Below the pieces are notes generated by a model. It was not told the origin of the DNA. It ran no database searches and saw only the letters and a program-made list of their open reading frames with translations. Shown here piece by piece: positions 44,929 through 53,558 of a stretch of 64,000 bases of DNA; position 1 is the stretch's first letter; every line of letters begins with the position of its first letter. The DNA lies in NCBI RefSeq assembly GCF_030068615.1, contig NZ_JASJOC010000001.1:496001-560000 (forward strand), read 5' to 3'. The DNA comes from Halostagnicola sp. A-GB9-2. Lineage in GTDB: Archaea > Halobacteriota > Halobacteria > Halobacteriales > Natrialbaceae. The position numbers and the translations under genes were made by a program.

Positions 44929-46209
44929 ATGAAGCGCACCAACGAGTTCGAAGTAGTACCCCAGTCCGACGCGGACGAGGAGTTGCTTCGACGCCTGTTG
45001 GACGCTTCAGCCGCACTCTGGAACGAAATCAATTATCAGCGCCGAACCAACTTCGGCGACCCGGACGGCGACGTTTGGGAGATCGACGAATACCGCGGAC
45101 GGTACGGCGGTACGCTCGGCGCGTCAACCGTTCAGCAGATCGAACGCAAGAACCGCGAAGCGTGGCGTTCGTTCTTCGCACTCCGGGAGAAGGGCGAAGC
45201 CAACGGCAAGCCCGGCTTCTGGGGCAATCAAGACGAGGGCCGCGAACTGCGGACGTACATCCGAAACACGTCGTACTCGGTCGAGTGGGGCGAATACTCC
45301 CGTCTCGAGATTCTTGTCGGTCAAGACCTGAAAGAGGAGTATGGTCTTGGATACCAAGAACGCCTCCGGCTCAAGGTTCGGGGCGAACCCAACTGGAACG
45401 AGTACGACAAGCAGGGTCGGTTGGAACTGTATTACGACGATGTGAGCGAGACGTTCAGGGCCTTTCAGCCAGTCACTATCGACAATTCTCGACTGGCACA
45501 ACCACTGGCGGACGAAACCGCCGCTCTGGATATTGGCGCAAACAACATCGTCGCCTGTACGGTTTCGACCGGCGAGCAGTACCTGTACGAAGGCCGCGAC
45601 CTGTTCGAACGATTCCACGAGACCACGCAACGGACCGCCGAACTTCAGTCGAAGCTCGAGGACGGCCGGTACAGGTCGAAACAGATCGATTCGCTGTACC
45701 GTCGTCGGACGCGGCGGCGCGAGCACGCACAGGACGCGCTTTGTCGAGACTTGATCGAACGACTGTACGACGAGGGTGTTTCGACAGTGTACGTCGGCGA
45801 CTTAACCGACGTGCTCGAGACACATTGGTCGGTTAGGACGAACGCCAAGCTGCACAACTTTTGGGCGTTCCGGCGGTTCGTCGGGCGGCTCGCCGACACC
45901 GCCGAGGAGTTCGGTATCAGCGTCGAAGTCCGCACAGAAGCGTGGACCTCTCAAACGTGTCCGAACTGCGGTTCGGCCGAGGACACGACTCGGCACCAAG
46001 ACACGCTGACGTGTACCTGTGGCTTCGAAGGCCACGCGGATCTCGTTGCAAGCGAGACGTTCCTGAGGCGGCACGAAGAAGTAGCACGGCCGATGGCACG
46101 GCCCGTGTGCCTCAAGTGGAACAGCCACGACTGGCTGGAGTCACCACGCTCTCCCCGTCCCAACGAGGAGCACACGAACCCGCAAGTTGCCTCCGTGGAC
46201 TCGGCGTAG
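44929..46209 (+). CDS. tnpB: RNA-guided endonuclease TnpB (IS1341-type transposase OrfB)
   Basis: The 426-residue protein has the RuvC-like core of TnpB: Asp201 in [13 protein letters not shown], a middle RuvC strand [11 protein letters not shown] (around 287-297), a zinc ribbon with CPNC (344-347) and CTC (362-364), and Asp371 in [12 protein letters not shown]. The canonical middle Glu appears to be Gly290. The start ATG at 44929 and full C-terminus suggest an intact frame. TnpB uses an RNA from the element's right end to cut target DNA. Confidence 0.91.
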   Translation: MKRTNEFEVVPQSDADEELLRRLLDASAALWNEINYQRRTNFGDPDGDVWEIDEYRGRYGGTLGASTVQQIERKNREAWRSFFALREKGEANGKPGFWGNQDEGRELRTYIRNTSYSVEWGEYSRLEILVGQDLKEEYGLGYQERLRLKVRGEPNWNEYDKQGRLELYYDDVSETFRAFQPVTIDNSRLAQPLADETAALDIGANNIVACTVSTGEQYLYEGRDLFERFHETTQRTAELQSKLEDGRYRSKQIDSLYRRRTRRREHAQDALCRDLIERLYDEGVSTVYVGDLTDVLETHWSVRTNAKLHNFWAFRRFVGRLADTAEEFGISVEVRTEAWTSQTCPNCGSAEDTTRHQDTLTCTCGFEGHADLVASETFLRRHEEVARPMARPVCLKWNSHDWLESPRSPRPNEEHTNPQVASVDSA

Positions 46210-46258
46210 CCGAGACTCCCAGCGCGAGGAAACCCCGGCGTTCACGCCGGGGAGGATG
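46090..46258 (+). ncRNA. predicted omega RNA / sense-overlapping transcript at the tnpB 3' end
   Basis: TnpB-type elements express a guide RNA that overlaps the 3' end of tnpB and extends to the right end; haloarchaeal IS1341 elements are known to make such sense-overlapping transcripts. Here the strongest structure is the hairpin at 46233-46252. The guide would be read from sequence just right of the element, i.e. the end of the DUF373 gene. The 5' limit is a guess. Confidence 0.4.
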
Positions 46259-47602
46259 TCATTGATCCGCGTTCGTGCTCTCGTCCGTCGTATGTTCGTC
46301 GTCGTCCGTTTCGGACCTCGTGCTTCGACCGGGCTCCGTTTCCCGGCTCCGGTTCCCGTCGGTTTTCGACTTCGCACCGCCGTCTGTAAGTTCGGACTCA
46401 GAACCGCGATCAGTTAGTTCGGCTGCAGTCGCCTCGCCGTCTCGAGCCTGTTCCGAGTCGGCGTCCGGTTCGTCCTCCGGGACGGTGCCACTGAACGAGG
46501 AGGCGATTCGGACGCCGATCAGACTCACGAGGAAGCCAGCCACGACGAAGATCGCGAGGCGTTCGCCGGCGGTTATCTGGAAGCTCTCGACCGATCGCCA
46601 ACCGAGGTAGAGATCGGGAACCGTCAGCGGACCGATTTCGCCCTGGGTCTCGAGGAAGTACGCTGAAAAGCCTCGAACGACGAGTCCGATCGCGATGACG
46701 ATAAAGGGAAGGTTGAGATAGGATGCCCGCAACGGCCGTTCGCCGATGATTTCGTCGAGCAGGCGCCCGGCGCTCGCGGTAAGCGCAGCTGCGGCGAGCC
46801 ACGGGACCCCCTCGAAGGCGAACGTGGCGGCGGGGATAAGTACCTCCCCGCTCTGGGGCTCCTCGAGGCCGGAAATGCCCAGTGCACCGGCAAAGATGCC
46901 GACGAAGGTGAGCCCGGCGGCGACGACGTAGGTGACGATCGACACCTGCCCCGTGTACAGCGACTCCCTGATCTGGTGTGCGAATCCGGTCATGAGTTCG
47001 TCGATGTTGAACCCCTTGTACAACAGGAAGAGCCCGATGACGGTCGTGATCGCGGCCGCACCCACCGCGGGGCCGAAGACGGTCGCCAGCATCGGAAACA
47101 CGAGTAAGGTGAGTCCGATCGGCACCAGCACCGTCTGGCGAAGTTCCTCGTCCGCGAGAAATTGCTTGAGCAGGTAGTACGTCGACTCGATGTCTCTGGC
47201 CTGTCGAACGACGACCCGATCGACCGAGTCGACCTGCACGCGGCTCTCGACGATCGGAACCAGGCGTTCGTCTTCGGCGCTGTCGATAACGACAACCGCC
47301 GAATCCGGATCATGCTCTGCGATGAGTTCGTCCAGCTGGCGCGCGACGGCTCGATCCGCCGAGACCATCGAATCGCGTTCGCCCGAAACGACCGCGACGA
47401 CGGTCTCTTCGTTCTCGTCTCGAAGGTTCTGGGCGACCCGGAGAGACTCGAGCAAACAGTTTACTCCGGAGTCCTCGGGATCCGCGAGTCCGACATCAGT
47501 CACGAGCGCGCGCACTGCCTCCCAGCCGACGATCGGGGACTGGAGGCCGGTTCGGCGGCCGACCTCGTCGGTCCGGTCGAGACAGATGACCAGCGTAGTC
47601 AC
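46259..47602 (-). CDS. DUF373 family membrane protein
   Basis: The 447-residue protein has a cytoplasmic N-terminal part (TTLVICLDRTDEVGRRTG...) of about 150 residues, with strand-loop patterns and EDERLVPIVESRV, then five to seven helices between about 160 and 375, and an acidic Asp/Glu/Ser/Thr C-terminal tail. It is DUF373, of unknown function and widespread in archaea. The GTG at 47602 is preferred because TTTTATCG lies about 30 nt upstream; GTG 47626 is possible. The right end of the TnpB element touches its stop codon. Confidence 0.82.
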   Translation of the reverse strand: MTTLVICLDRTDEVGRRTGLQSPIVGWEAVRALVTDVGLADPEDSGVNCLLESLRVAQNLRDENEETVVAVVSGERDSMVSADRAVARQLDELIAEHDPDSAVVVIDSAEDERLVPIVESRVQVDSVDRVVVRQARDIESTYYLLKQFLADEELRQTVLVPIGLTLLVFPMLATVFGPAVGAAAITTVIGLFLLYKGFNIDELMTGFAHQIRESLYTGQVSIVTYVVAAGLTFVGIFAGALGISGLEEPQSGEVLIPAATFAFEGVPWLAAAALTASAGRLLDEIIGERPLRASYLNLPFIVIAIGLVVRGFSAYFLETQGEIGPLTVPDLYLGWRSVESFQITAGERLAIFVVAGFLVSLIGVRIASSFSGTVPEDEPDADSEQARDGEATAAELTDRGSESELTDGGAKSKTDGNRSRETEPGRSTRSETDDDEHTTDESTNADQ

Positions 47603-47707
47603 GGTAGACGTTCGACGCCCTGCCACGATAAAACCACGTACTCTTTCGCTCGTCTGCGAGCGGATTCGGGCTCGAAACGGGTTCCCGTTTGCCGGGAATC
47701 GTGTCGA

Positions 47708-48712
47708 TCAGGTTCGGAGTCGGAAGCCCCGATCCTCGGCAATCCCGGAAATCCCGGCACCAAAGGCGTAGGCGACCTGTTGGGCGCCGCCACCGACCCT
47801 TCGCATCAGCGGCTGCGGCGGCTCGAACTCCTCGATCGTCACGTCGTCGATCGCCAATCGATCCGCCAGTTCGTCCTCGAGGTCCCGTTTCGTGCCGAGT
47901 TCGTCGACGAGACCCATCTCGTGGGCGTCCTCGCCGAGGTAGATCCGGGCTTCGGTTTCGCGAACCAGTTCGGCGTCTATGTCGCGACCGTCGCTGACCC
48001 GTTCGACGAACGTCTCGTAGTAGTCGTCGATCAGCCCCTGTAAGTACGCGCGTTCGTCGTCGTCCATCTCTTTGAGCGGCGTGCCGGCATCCTTGAAGTC
48101 GCCCGCGGCGAATCGCTCGTAGGAGAGCCCCACCTTTTCGGCGAGGCCGGTTGCGTTGACTCGAGAGCCGATGACGCCGATCGAGCCGACGATGCTCGCG
48201 TCTCGAGCCCACAGTTCGTCGCAACCGCTCGCGATCCAGTAGCCGCCGCTAGCACAGAGATCAGTCGTGTAGGCGATCGTCGGCCCGTCGAACCGCTCGG
48301 CCGCGAGCCTGATGTCGTCGCTCGGGACGACCTCGCCGCCGGGCGTGTTCAGCTTCACCAGCAACGCGTCGACGTTGCCGTCCTCGTTCGCCCGGTCGAT
48401 CTGGTCGACGATGTCGTCCGCCGGGGTCGCGCTCGGGCTCGAGGGAAGCGGACCGCCGCCGCCGTCACGACTGATCGGACCGTCAACGGCGACTTCCGCG
48501 ACGTTGTATCCGGGGAACACCGAACGCGCGATGTTGCCCGCGATTCGGATCCCGATGACGACGACCGCGAGCGCCAGGAGGATACCGAACAGCTGCGTGA
48601 GCGATTCGGGAACGACGACGAACAGCCCGACGCCGGCGATCGCGAACACCGCCGTGCAGGCGGCGACGATCACGAACCGCCCCAATCCGGTACGACTAAC
48701 CACCGAAGACAC
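47708..48712 (-). CDS. sppA: signal peptide peptidase SppA
   Basis: The roughly 334-residue S49-family serine protease has two hydrophobic N-terminal helices (about 12-34 and 41-58), then the protease domain with the nucleophile Ser155 in DLCASGGYWIASGCDELWA and the general base Lys193 in NATGLAEKVGLSYE. It degrades signal peptides left in the membrane after secretion. It starts with GTG at 48712 (or 48703). Upstream frame extension is not protein-like. The domain faces outside. Confidence 0.88.
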   Translation of the reverse strand: MSSVVSRTGLGRFVIVAACTAVFAIAGVGLFVVVPESLTQLFGILLALAVVVIGIRIAGNIARSVFPGYNVAEVAVDGPISRDGGGGPLPSSPSATPADDIVDQIDRANEDGNVDALLVKLNTPGGEVVPSDDIRLAAERFDGPTIAYTTDLCASGGYWIASGCDELWARDASIVGSIGVIGSRVNATGLAEKVGLSYERFAAGDFKDAGTPLKEMDDDERAYLQGLIDDYYETFVERVSDGRDIDAELVRETEARIYLGEDAHEMGLVDELGTKRDLEDELADRLAIDDVTIEEFEPPQPLMRRVGGGAQQVAYAFGAGISGIAEDRGFRLRT

Positions 48713-48877
48713 CTCGTTGCATGGACGTACCTCCGGGAGCCCATCTGTTAAGCGTTCACGTCTCGACTCGTCTTCTCGAGACGGAAAACGGAGAGACGTG
48801 CCCGCCTCGCGACTGTCGTTCGGCGCATCTGCAGGCCGCCGTGCTATCACTCCCGCCGGCATAGCAACCCACCAGCG

Positions 48878-50038
48878 ATGCGACGGCGAAAACTTCTCGC
48901 GGCATGTGGCTGTGGCGTCCTCGGGACGAGTACGTCCGGGTGCCTCGAGTCGCTCCGGCGCGAGGACGCTTGGCGGGAACTCGTCGTCGATCCGCCGGCG
49001 GGCATCTACGTCCCGCCGAAAATCGACGAGATGACGACCTACGGGCTCGAGACTGCGGACGAGTACGCGGTCGCCCTGTTCGCAACTCGTCCGCACTCGT
49101 TCTGGACCGTAACCGGCGATGAGCAAAGCCGAGCGGATCTGCGATCGGACCACGCAGTTCACTTGATGGCGAGCGTCTGGGACGAGGAAACCGAAATGGT
49201 GCTCCCAACCGATATCGCGGTATTGATTCGGCGAAACGGCGACCGCATCGCCGACCGACGACTCTGGCCGATGCTCTCCCAGCGAATGGGCTTTCACTAC
49301 GGCGAAAACGTCGCACTATCCGAGGACGGGACCTACGTCGCCGAACTGACGATCGATCCGGTTCGCCTCGAGCGACTAGGCGAGTTCGGCGACCGATTCG
49401 AACCCCTGGCGACGCTCGAGGTCGAGTTCGAGTACTCGAGCGAGGCAATCGATTCGCTCGATCGGACCCTACTCGACGTCGAGGACGGACGGGGCGATCC
49501 GGGCGCGCTTGAGTTGATGAACGGGTCGCGGGGCGGTGCGTGCGAATCACGCGACGACCACCATACCCACCCGCCGCCCTCAATTGCGCCCGACCCGTCG
49601 TCACTTCCCGGTGCGTACGGAGGCGTCACCTCCGATGGAGATATCGAGTTCGCAGTCACCGCCGGGGAGGGCGCGGCGGGTGGGGCTGACGTGACCAATG
49701 TGACCGACGCGTCCGACATAGTTGAGGAGGCTGAGACGTACCTCGCCGTCTCACCCCGAACCGCGTACAACCGCTGTATCCTCCCTTTTGCCTCCCTTTC
49801 GGCGACAGTCATTCGAGACGGAGCCGAAATTGCGAGCACGGAACTCGCAGAAGCGATCGATCCCAACCTCGAGCATCACTACGGAGCCGATCTCGAGATC
49901 GAGGCGTTCGAAGTCGGTGACGAGGTTTCGATTTCGCTCGAGGCGCCGCCCCAACTCTCGCGACACGAGGGATACGAAACGGCGTTCTTCGATCTCGAGG
50001 ACCAACGGGTTCGGCTCGCGGAACGAAACGCTCGGTGA
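48878..50038 (+). CDS. secreted lipoprotein, iron-transporter-like (DUF7350 type)
   Basis: The 386-residue protein starts MRRRKLLAACGCGVLGTSTSGC, a twin-arginine-like signal with a lipobox TSGC (Cys22), so it is probably anchored outside the cell by lipid. Two repeats of a beta-rich domain follow, with GIYVPPKIDEM, RPHSFWTV and LPTDIAVLIRRNGDR, reminding of periplasmic iron-binding domains. The second half is more acidic, with His-rich DDHHTHPPPS at about residues 227-236. It is near acyl-CoA ligase but not an operon. The function is unproven. Confidence 0.72.
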   Translation: MRRRKLLAACGCGVLGTSTSGCLESLRREDAWRELVVDPPAGIYVPPKIDEMTTYGLETADEYAVALFATRPHSFWTVTGDEQSRADLRSDHAVHLMASVWDEETEMVLPTDIAVLIRRNGDRIADRRLWPMLSQRMGFHYGENVALSEDGTYVAELTIDPVRLERLGEFGDRFEPLATLEVEFEYSSEAIDSLDRTLLDVEDGRGDPGALELMNGSRGGACESRDDHHTHPPPSIAPDPSSLPGAYGGVTSDGDIEFAVTAGEGAAGGADVTNVTDASDIVEEAETYLAVSPRTAYNRCILPFASLSATVIRDGAEIASTELAEAIDPNLEHHYGADLEIEAFEVGDEVSISLEAPPQLSRHEGYETAFFDLEDQRVRLAERNAR

Positions 50039-50081
50039 GGACTTATTGTCCGAGGGCTTGATATCGTGTATACGAGTAACA

Positions 50082-52106
50082 ATGTCCGAACACTCCGGTC
50101 TCGAGGACGTCGACGAAGTGGTCCACCGACCCAGCAAGTCGTTCGTCGAGTCGACGAACGTCGCGGCGTTCATGCGCGAGCACGATATCGCCGACTACGA
50201 CGACCTGATCGAACGCACGACGACGGAACTCGAGGGCGTCGAGGAAAGCGGCGTCGACTGGTTCTGGGACGAACTCGTCGACTATCTCGAAATCGACTTC
50301 TTCGAGCCCTACGAGTCAGTTAGAGACGACAGCGAGGGACCGCAGTTCACCGACTGGTATCCGGGCGGAAAGCTCAACGTGGCCCACAACGTCGTCGACC
50401 GACACGCCGCGGTGGACGAGGCGGCACGAAACCGACTCGCGACGATCTGGGAGGGCGAGGACGGCGAGGTCCGGGAAGTTACCTACCACGAACTCCACCG
50501 AGGGTCGAATCAGGTCGTCAACGCGCTCGAGGAGCGGGGGATCGAAACGGGCGACACCGTCGGGCTCTACATGCCGATGGTTCCGGAGGTCGTCTCGATC
50601 CTCTATGGCTGTTTCAAGGTCGGTGCGATCGCCGTGCCGATCTTCTCCGGCTTCGGCGTCGACGCCGTCGCGACGCGACTCGAGGACGCCGAGTGTTCGG
50701 TGCTGTTCACCGGCGACGGCTTTCTCCGACGCGGCGACCCCGTCTCCCTCAAATCAACTGCGGACGAGGCGATCGAGCAGGCCGGACACGTCGAGCGGAC
50801 GATCGTCTACGATCGACTGGGCTCGAGTGAGGAACATAGTAAGCACCAAATTCCCTGGTCCGACGACCGCGACGAGTGGTGGGTCGACGCCATCGAGGCC
50901 CAAGACGATAGCTACGAGACGAAATCCCTCGAGTCGGGTCGGGAGTCGATGCTACTGTACTCCTCGGGGACGACGGGGACGCCGAAAGGGATCGTCCACA
51001 CCCACGCAGGCGTGCAACTGCAGTGTGCGAAAGAACTCCACTTCGGGTTCGACCTGCAACCCGCGGATCGGTTCTTCTGGGTGAGCGACATCGGCTGGAT
51101 GATGGGTCCCTGGACGCTGATCGGCGTCCACACGTTCGGCGGCACGGTCTTCATGTACGAGGGCGCGCCAGATTATCCGAATCCCGACCGGTTCTGGGAG
51201 GTGATCGACCGACACGGCCTCACGCAGTTCGGCATCTCGCCGACGGCGATTCGGGCCCTTCGAAAGCATGGAGAAGAGTGGCTCGAGGGCCACGATCTCT
51301 CCTCGCTTCGAATCCTTGGGTCGACGGGCGAGCCGTGGGACCCCGAATCCTGGCGCTGGTTCTACGAGCGCGTGGGCGGCGGCGAGTGTCCGATCATCAA
51401 CATCTCCGGTGGGACCGAAATCTGTGGCTGTTTCCTCATGCCGATGCCGACGGAGCCGCTCAAACCCTGTACGCTGGGCGGGCCCGGTCTCGGAATGGAC
51501 ATCGACATCGTCGACGCGAACGGGGAGTCGATCAAAGACGACCACAACCGGGGCTTTCTGGTCGCTCGAGACTCCTGTCCATCGATGACGAAATCGCTCT
51601 GGTCGGGTGACGACCGGTATCTCGAGGAGTACTGGTCGACGTTCGCAAAGCCGCCACTGTGGAACCACGGCGACTGGGCCCAGATGGATGAGGACGGCTT
51701 CTGGTTCCTCCACGGCCGGGCCGACGACGCGCTGAACGTGGCCGGGCGAAAGGTCGGCCCCGCCGAAGTCGAGGGTGTGCTTATCGACCACCAGGCGGTC
51801 AATCAGGCCGCCGCAGTGGGCGTTCCCGACGAGACGAGCGGCACCGCGGTCGTCACCTACGTCATCGTCGAAGACGGTCTCGAGGAGAGCGACGAGTTGC
51901 GAGAGGACCTGCGCACACAGGTCGGCGAGGAGCTCGGAAAGCCGTTCAGACCGCGAGAGATCCTCTTCGTCGACGAGTTCCCCAAAACGCAGTCGGGGAA
52001 AATCATCCGCCGGGCCATCGAGTCGATTTATACGGGCGAAGAACTCGGCGACATGGACAGCATCGAGAATCCGGGGGCGCTTGAGAGACTCGAGAAGGCG
52101 AGATAA
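50082..52106 (+). CDS. AMP-forming acyl-CoA ligase (acetyl/propionyl-CoA synthetase-like)
   Basis: The 674-residue enzyme of the ANL superfamily has the phosphate-binding loop YSSGTTGTPKGIVHTH (about 289-304), the A5 motif around NISGGTEICGC, and A8/A10 motifs GRADDALNVAGRKVGPAEVE (about 545) and PKTQSGKIIRR. The N-terminal ACAS domain DWFWDELVDYLEIDFFEPYE is typical. It activates a short-chain acid to acyl-CoA via acyl-AMP. Acetate, propionate or a branched acid remain possible. Confidence 0.92.
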   Translation: MSEHSGLEDVDEVVHRPSKSFVESTNVAAFMREHDIADYDDLIERTTTELEGVEESGVDWFWDELVDYLEIDFFEPYESVRDDSEGPQFTDWYPGGKLNVAHNVVDRHAAVDEAARNRLATIWEGEDGEVREVTYHELHRGSNQVVNALEERGIETGDTVGLYMPMVPEVVSILYGCFKVGAIAVPIFSGFGVDAVATRLEDAECSVLFTGDGFLRRGDPVSLKSTADEAIEQAGHVERTIVYDRLGSSEEHSKHQIPWSDDRDEWWVDAIEAQDDSYETKSLESGRESMLLYSSGTTGTPKGIVHTHAGVQLQCAKELHFGFDLQPADRFFWVSDIGWMMGPWTLIGVHTFGGTVFMYEGAPDYPNPDRFWEVIDRHGLTQFGISPTAIRALRKHGEEWLEGHDLSSLRILGSTGEPWDPESWRWFYERVGGGECPIINISGGTEICGCFLMPMPTEPLKPCTLGGPGLGMDIDIVDANGESIKDDHNRGFLVARDSCPSMTKSLWSGDDRYLEEYWSTFAKPPLWNHGDWAQMDEDGFWFLHGRADDALNVAGRKVGPAEVEGVLIDHQAVNQAAAVGVPDETSGTAVVTYVIVEDGLEESDELREDLRTQVGEELGKPFRPREILFVDEFPKTQSGKIIRRAIESIYTGEELGDMDSIENPGALERLEKAR

Positions 52107-52313
52107 GGGCTCGGCTGGGTGCCCCTCGAAGTACGCAGGTTGCTCGCCGGAGTCGGGCCAGTTTCTCGTCCTGTCGGTCGATCAGTTCCTCCCGTTACCG
52201 TGAAAAACCGTTATAGTCTGAGCGGGCGTAGTCGTACGTGATTCAGGCCGCCCATCTCGTCGGCATTTTCACGACTGTGCGCGACGGTCCGCAATCATCA
52301 CGGTGAGCAAATC

Positions 52314-52811
52314 ATGGCAACAACATCGAAAAGACAGCACGAACCGGATCGAGCGGTCGACCTCACCCGATTCGAGGGGATGGACGTCTATCAGGAGGGC
52401 GACGAACGCGCTCGAGTCCGCGGTTACTTCCCGTTGACGCCCGGCGCGCCAAACGCGAGCGGACGCGCCGAGGAGATGATGATCGTCTCTCTCGAGATTG
52501 AACCGGGAAACTACCTTCCGTCCCATCGGGATAGCAACGAGGAACTGCTCGTCGTAACGGCCGGGAGAGTCGAGGCGACGATCGGCGACGAAACGATCGA
52601 CATCGAGGCTGGACAGTGTGCGGTCGTCCCCGAAATGGAACCGCACGGCCTCTCCAACGGTGGCGACGAAACCGCGTCCGTCATCGGATTCTTCCCGAAC
52701 ACCGAACTCACTGCGACGTTCGAGAAACCCCTCGAGCCGTTCGGAACGGCGGAAGTGACTATCGGCCCCATGCCGGCCGCTGGTGAGGACGAGACTGACG
52801 ACGAACGCTAA
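52314..52811 (+). CDS. cupin-domain protein
   Basis: The 165-residue protein is a single cupin barrel: motif 1 PGNYLPSHRDSNEELLVVTAGRVEATI and motif 2 AVVPEMEPHGLSNGGDETASVIGFF. Likely metal ligands are His and Glu from these motifs. No partner suggests a substrate. A TATA-like CGTTATAGTC lies near 52209, about 105 nt upstream, so a short leader may exist. Confidence 0.83.
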   Translation: MATTSKRQHEPDRAVDLTRFEGMDVYQEGDERARVRGYFPLTPGAPNASGRAEEMMIVSLEIEPGNYLPSHRDSNEELLVVTAGRVEATIGDETIDIEAGQCAVVPEMEPHGLSNGGDETASVIGFFPNTELTATFEKPLEPFGTAEVTIGPMPAAGEDETDDER

Positions 52812-52920
52812 CGCGCGGTGAACGAGGGAGGACCGGTAGTTCGCTCGAGCGGGTCGACGGTTTCGAACAGAGAGGCCGACAACTCTCGTCTTTCCCGTTC
52901 GCGTATCGCTGCCGCGGCAA

Positions 52921-53397
52921 TTAGCCCTCGTCGAGGAGGACATCGTCCGGTCTCGGATCCTCGGAGGAGTGTGTATCGCCACCGGCCTCCGCGCGCGGAT
53001 TTCGATCGGTTCGGCGCGGACCGTCCTCGTCCTGCTCCTCGAGGAGCGCATCGAGGCGCGCTTCGAACGTTTCTTCGTCGATTTCCCCATTCGCGTATCG
53101 CTGCTGGAGCGTCTCGATCGGGTCCGCTTTCTCGGTCGACTCGTCGTCTTCGTTGTCTTCGTCGTCGCTCGAGAGTACCATGAAGGCGACGACGGCGGGA
53201 ACGAGCAGGATCGCCAGTCCGAACAGCGCGACAACGACTCCGAGAGCGATACTGCCGAGTTCGACGCCGAGAGCGATTCCCGCGAAGACGACGCCGAGGA
53301 CCATCGAGAGCCCCGTCATCACAACGAGTGCTCCAAGTAGCACGCTCAGGACGGTCGCCCACGTCGGCAAGTCGCGAAACCAGGTGGGGAGCTCCAT
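52921..53397 (-). CDS. SHOCT-domain membrane protein
   Basis: The 158-residue protein has two hydrophobic helices (about 12-37 and 44-70) and a cytoplasmic part with a SHOCT domain, DPIETLQQRYANGEIDEETFEARLDALLEE (about 90-119), followed by an acidic/Arg-rich tail. SHOCT is a short oligomerising module. The ATG at 53397 is preferred over 53442. It converges on the cupin gene and diverges from gatB. The function is unknown. Confidence 0.8.
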   Translation of the reverse strand: MELPTWFRDLPTWATVLSVLLGALVVMTGLSMVLGVVFAGIALGVELGSIALGVVVALFGLAILLVPAVVAFMVLSSDDEDNEDDESTEKADPIETLQQRYANGEIDEETFEARLDALLEEQDEDGPRRTDRNPRAEAGGDTHSSEDPRPDDVLLDEG

Positions 53398-53558
53398 AGA
53401 GAACGTACGGTATCTCCCCTCATGTTTATTGTGCGCTACCATTCATACAGTCCCGATACGGGCTGGTCGTTCGTCCGATGTGCGATGGCGGAGACTGGCA
53501 AATGGCTGTCGTCCAGATCCCGTTACGCTTTACCCCCGTCGGGTCGAACCGGCATTCA

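Larger units (their letters stand above)
44611..46258 (+). mobile_element. solo tnpB element of the IS200/IS605 superfamily (IS1341 type)
   Basis: The element carries a rightward tnpB and a small leftward gene but no tnpA. The left end has three hairpins: CGCCG-TTTA-CGGCG (44627-44640), CAGAACGC-AA-GCGTTCTG (44645-44662) and GCAAACC-TTC-GGTTTGC (44672-44688). The right end has a 20-nt hairpin (46233-46252, CCCCGGCG-TTCA-CGCCGGGG), followed by GGATGTC. There are no terminal inverted repeats or target duplication, as expected for this group. The exact ends are estimates. Without TnpA, movement would need help in trans. Confidence 0.82.

Noticed and set aside
44611-46258. TnpA transposase gene within the element
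   Set aside because: No frame with the HUH motif or Tyr of Y1 transposases is present; the small leftward gene is unrelated.
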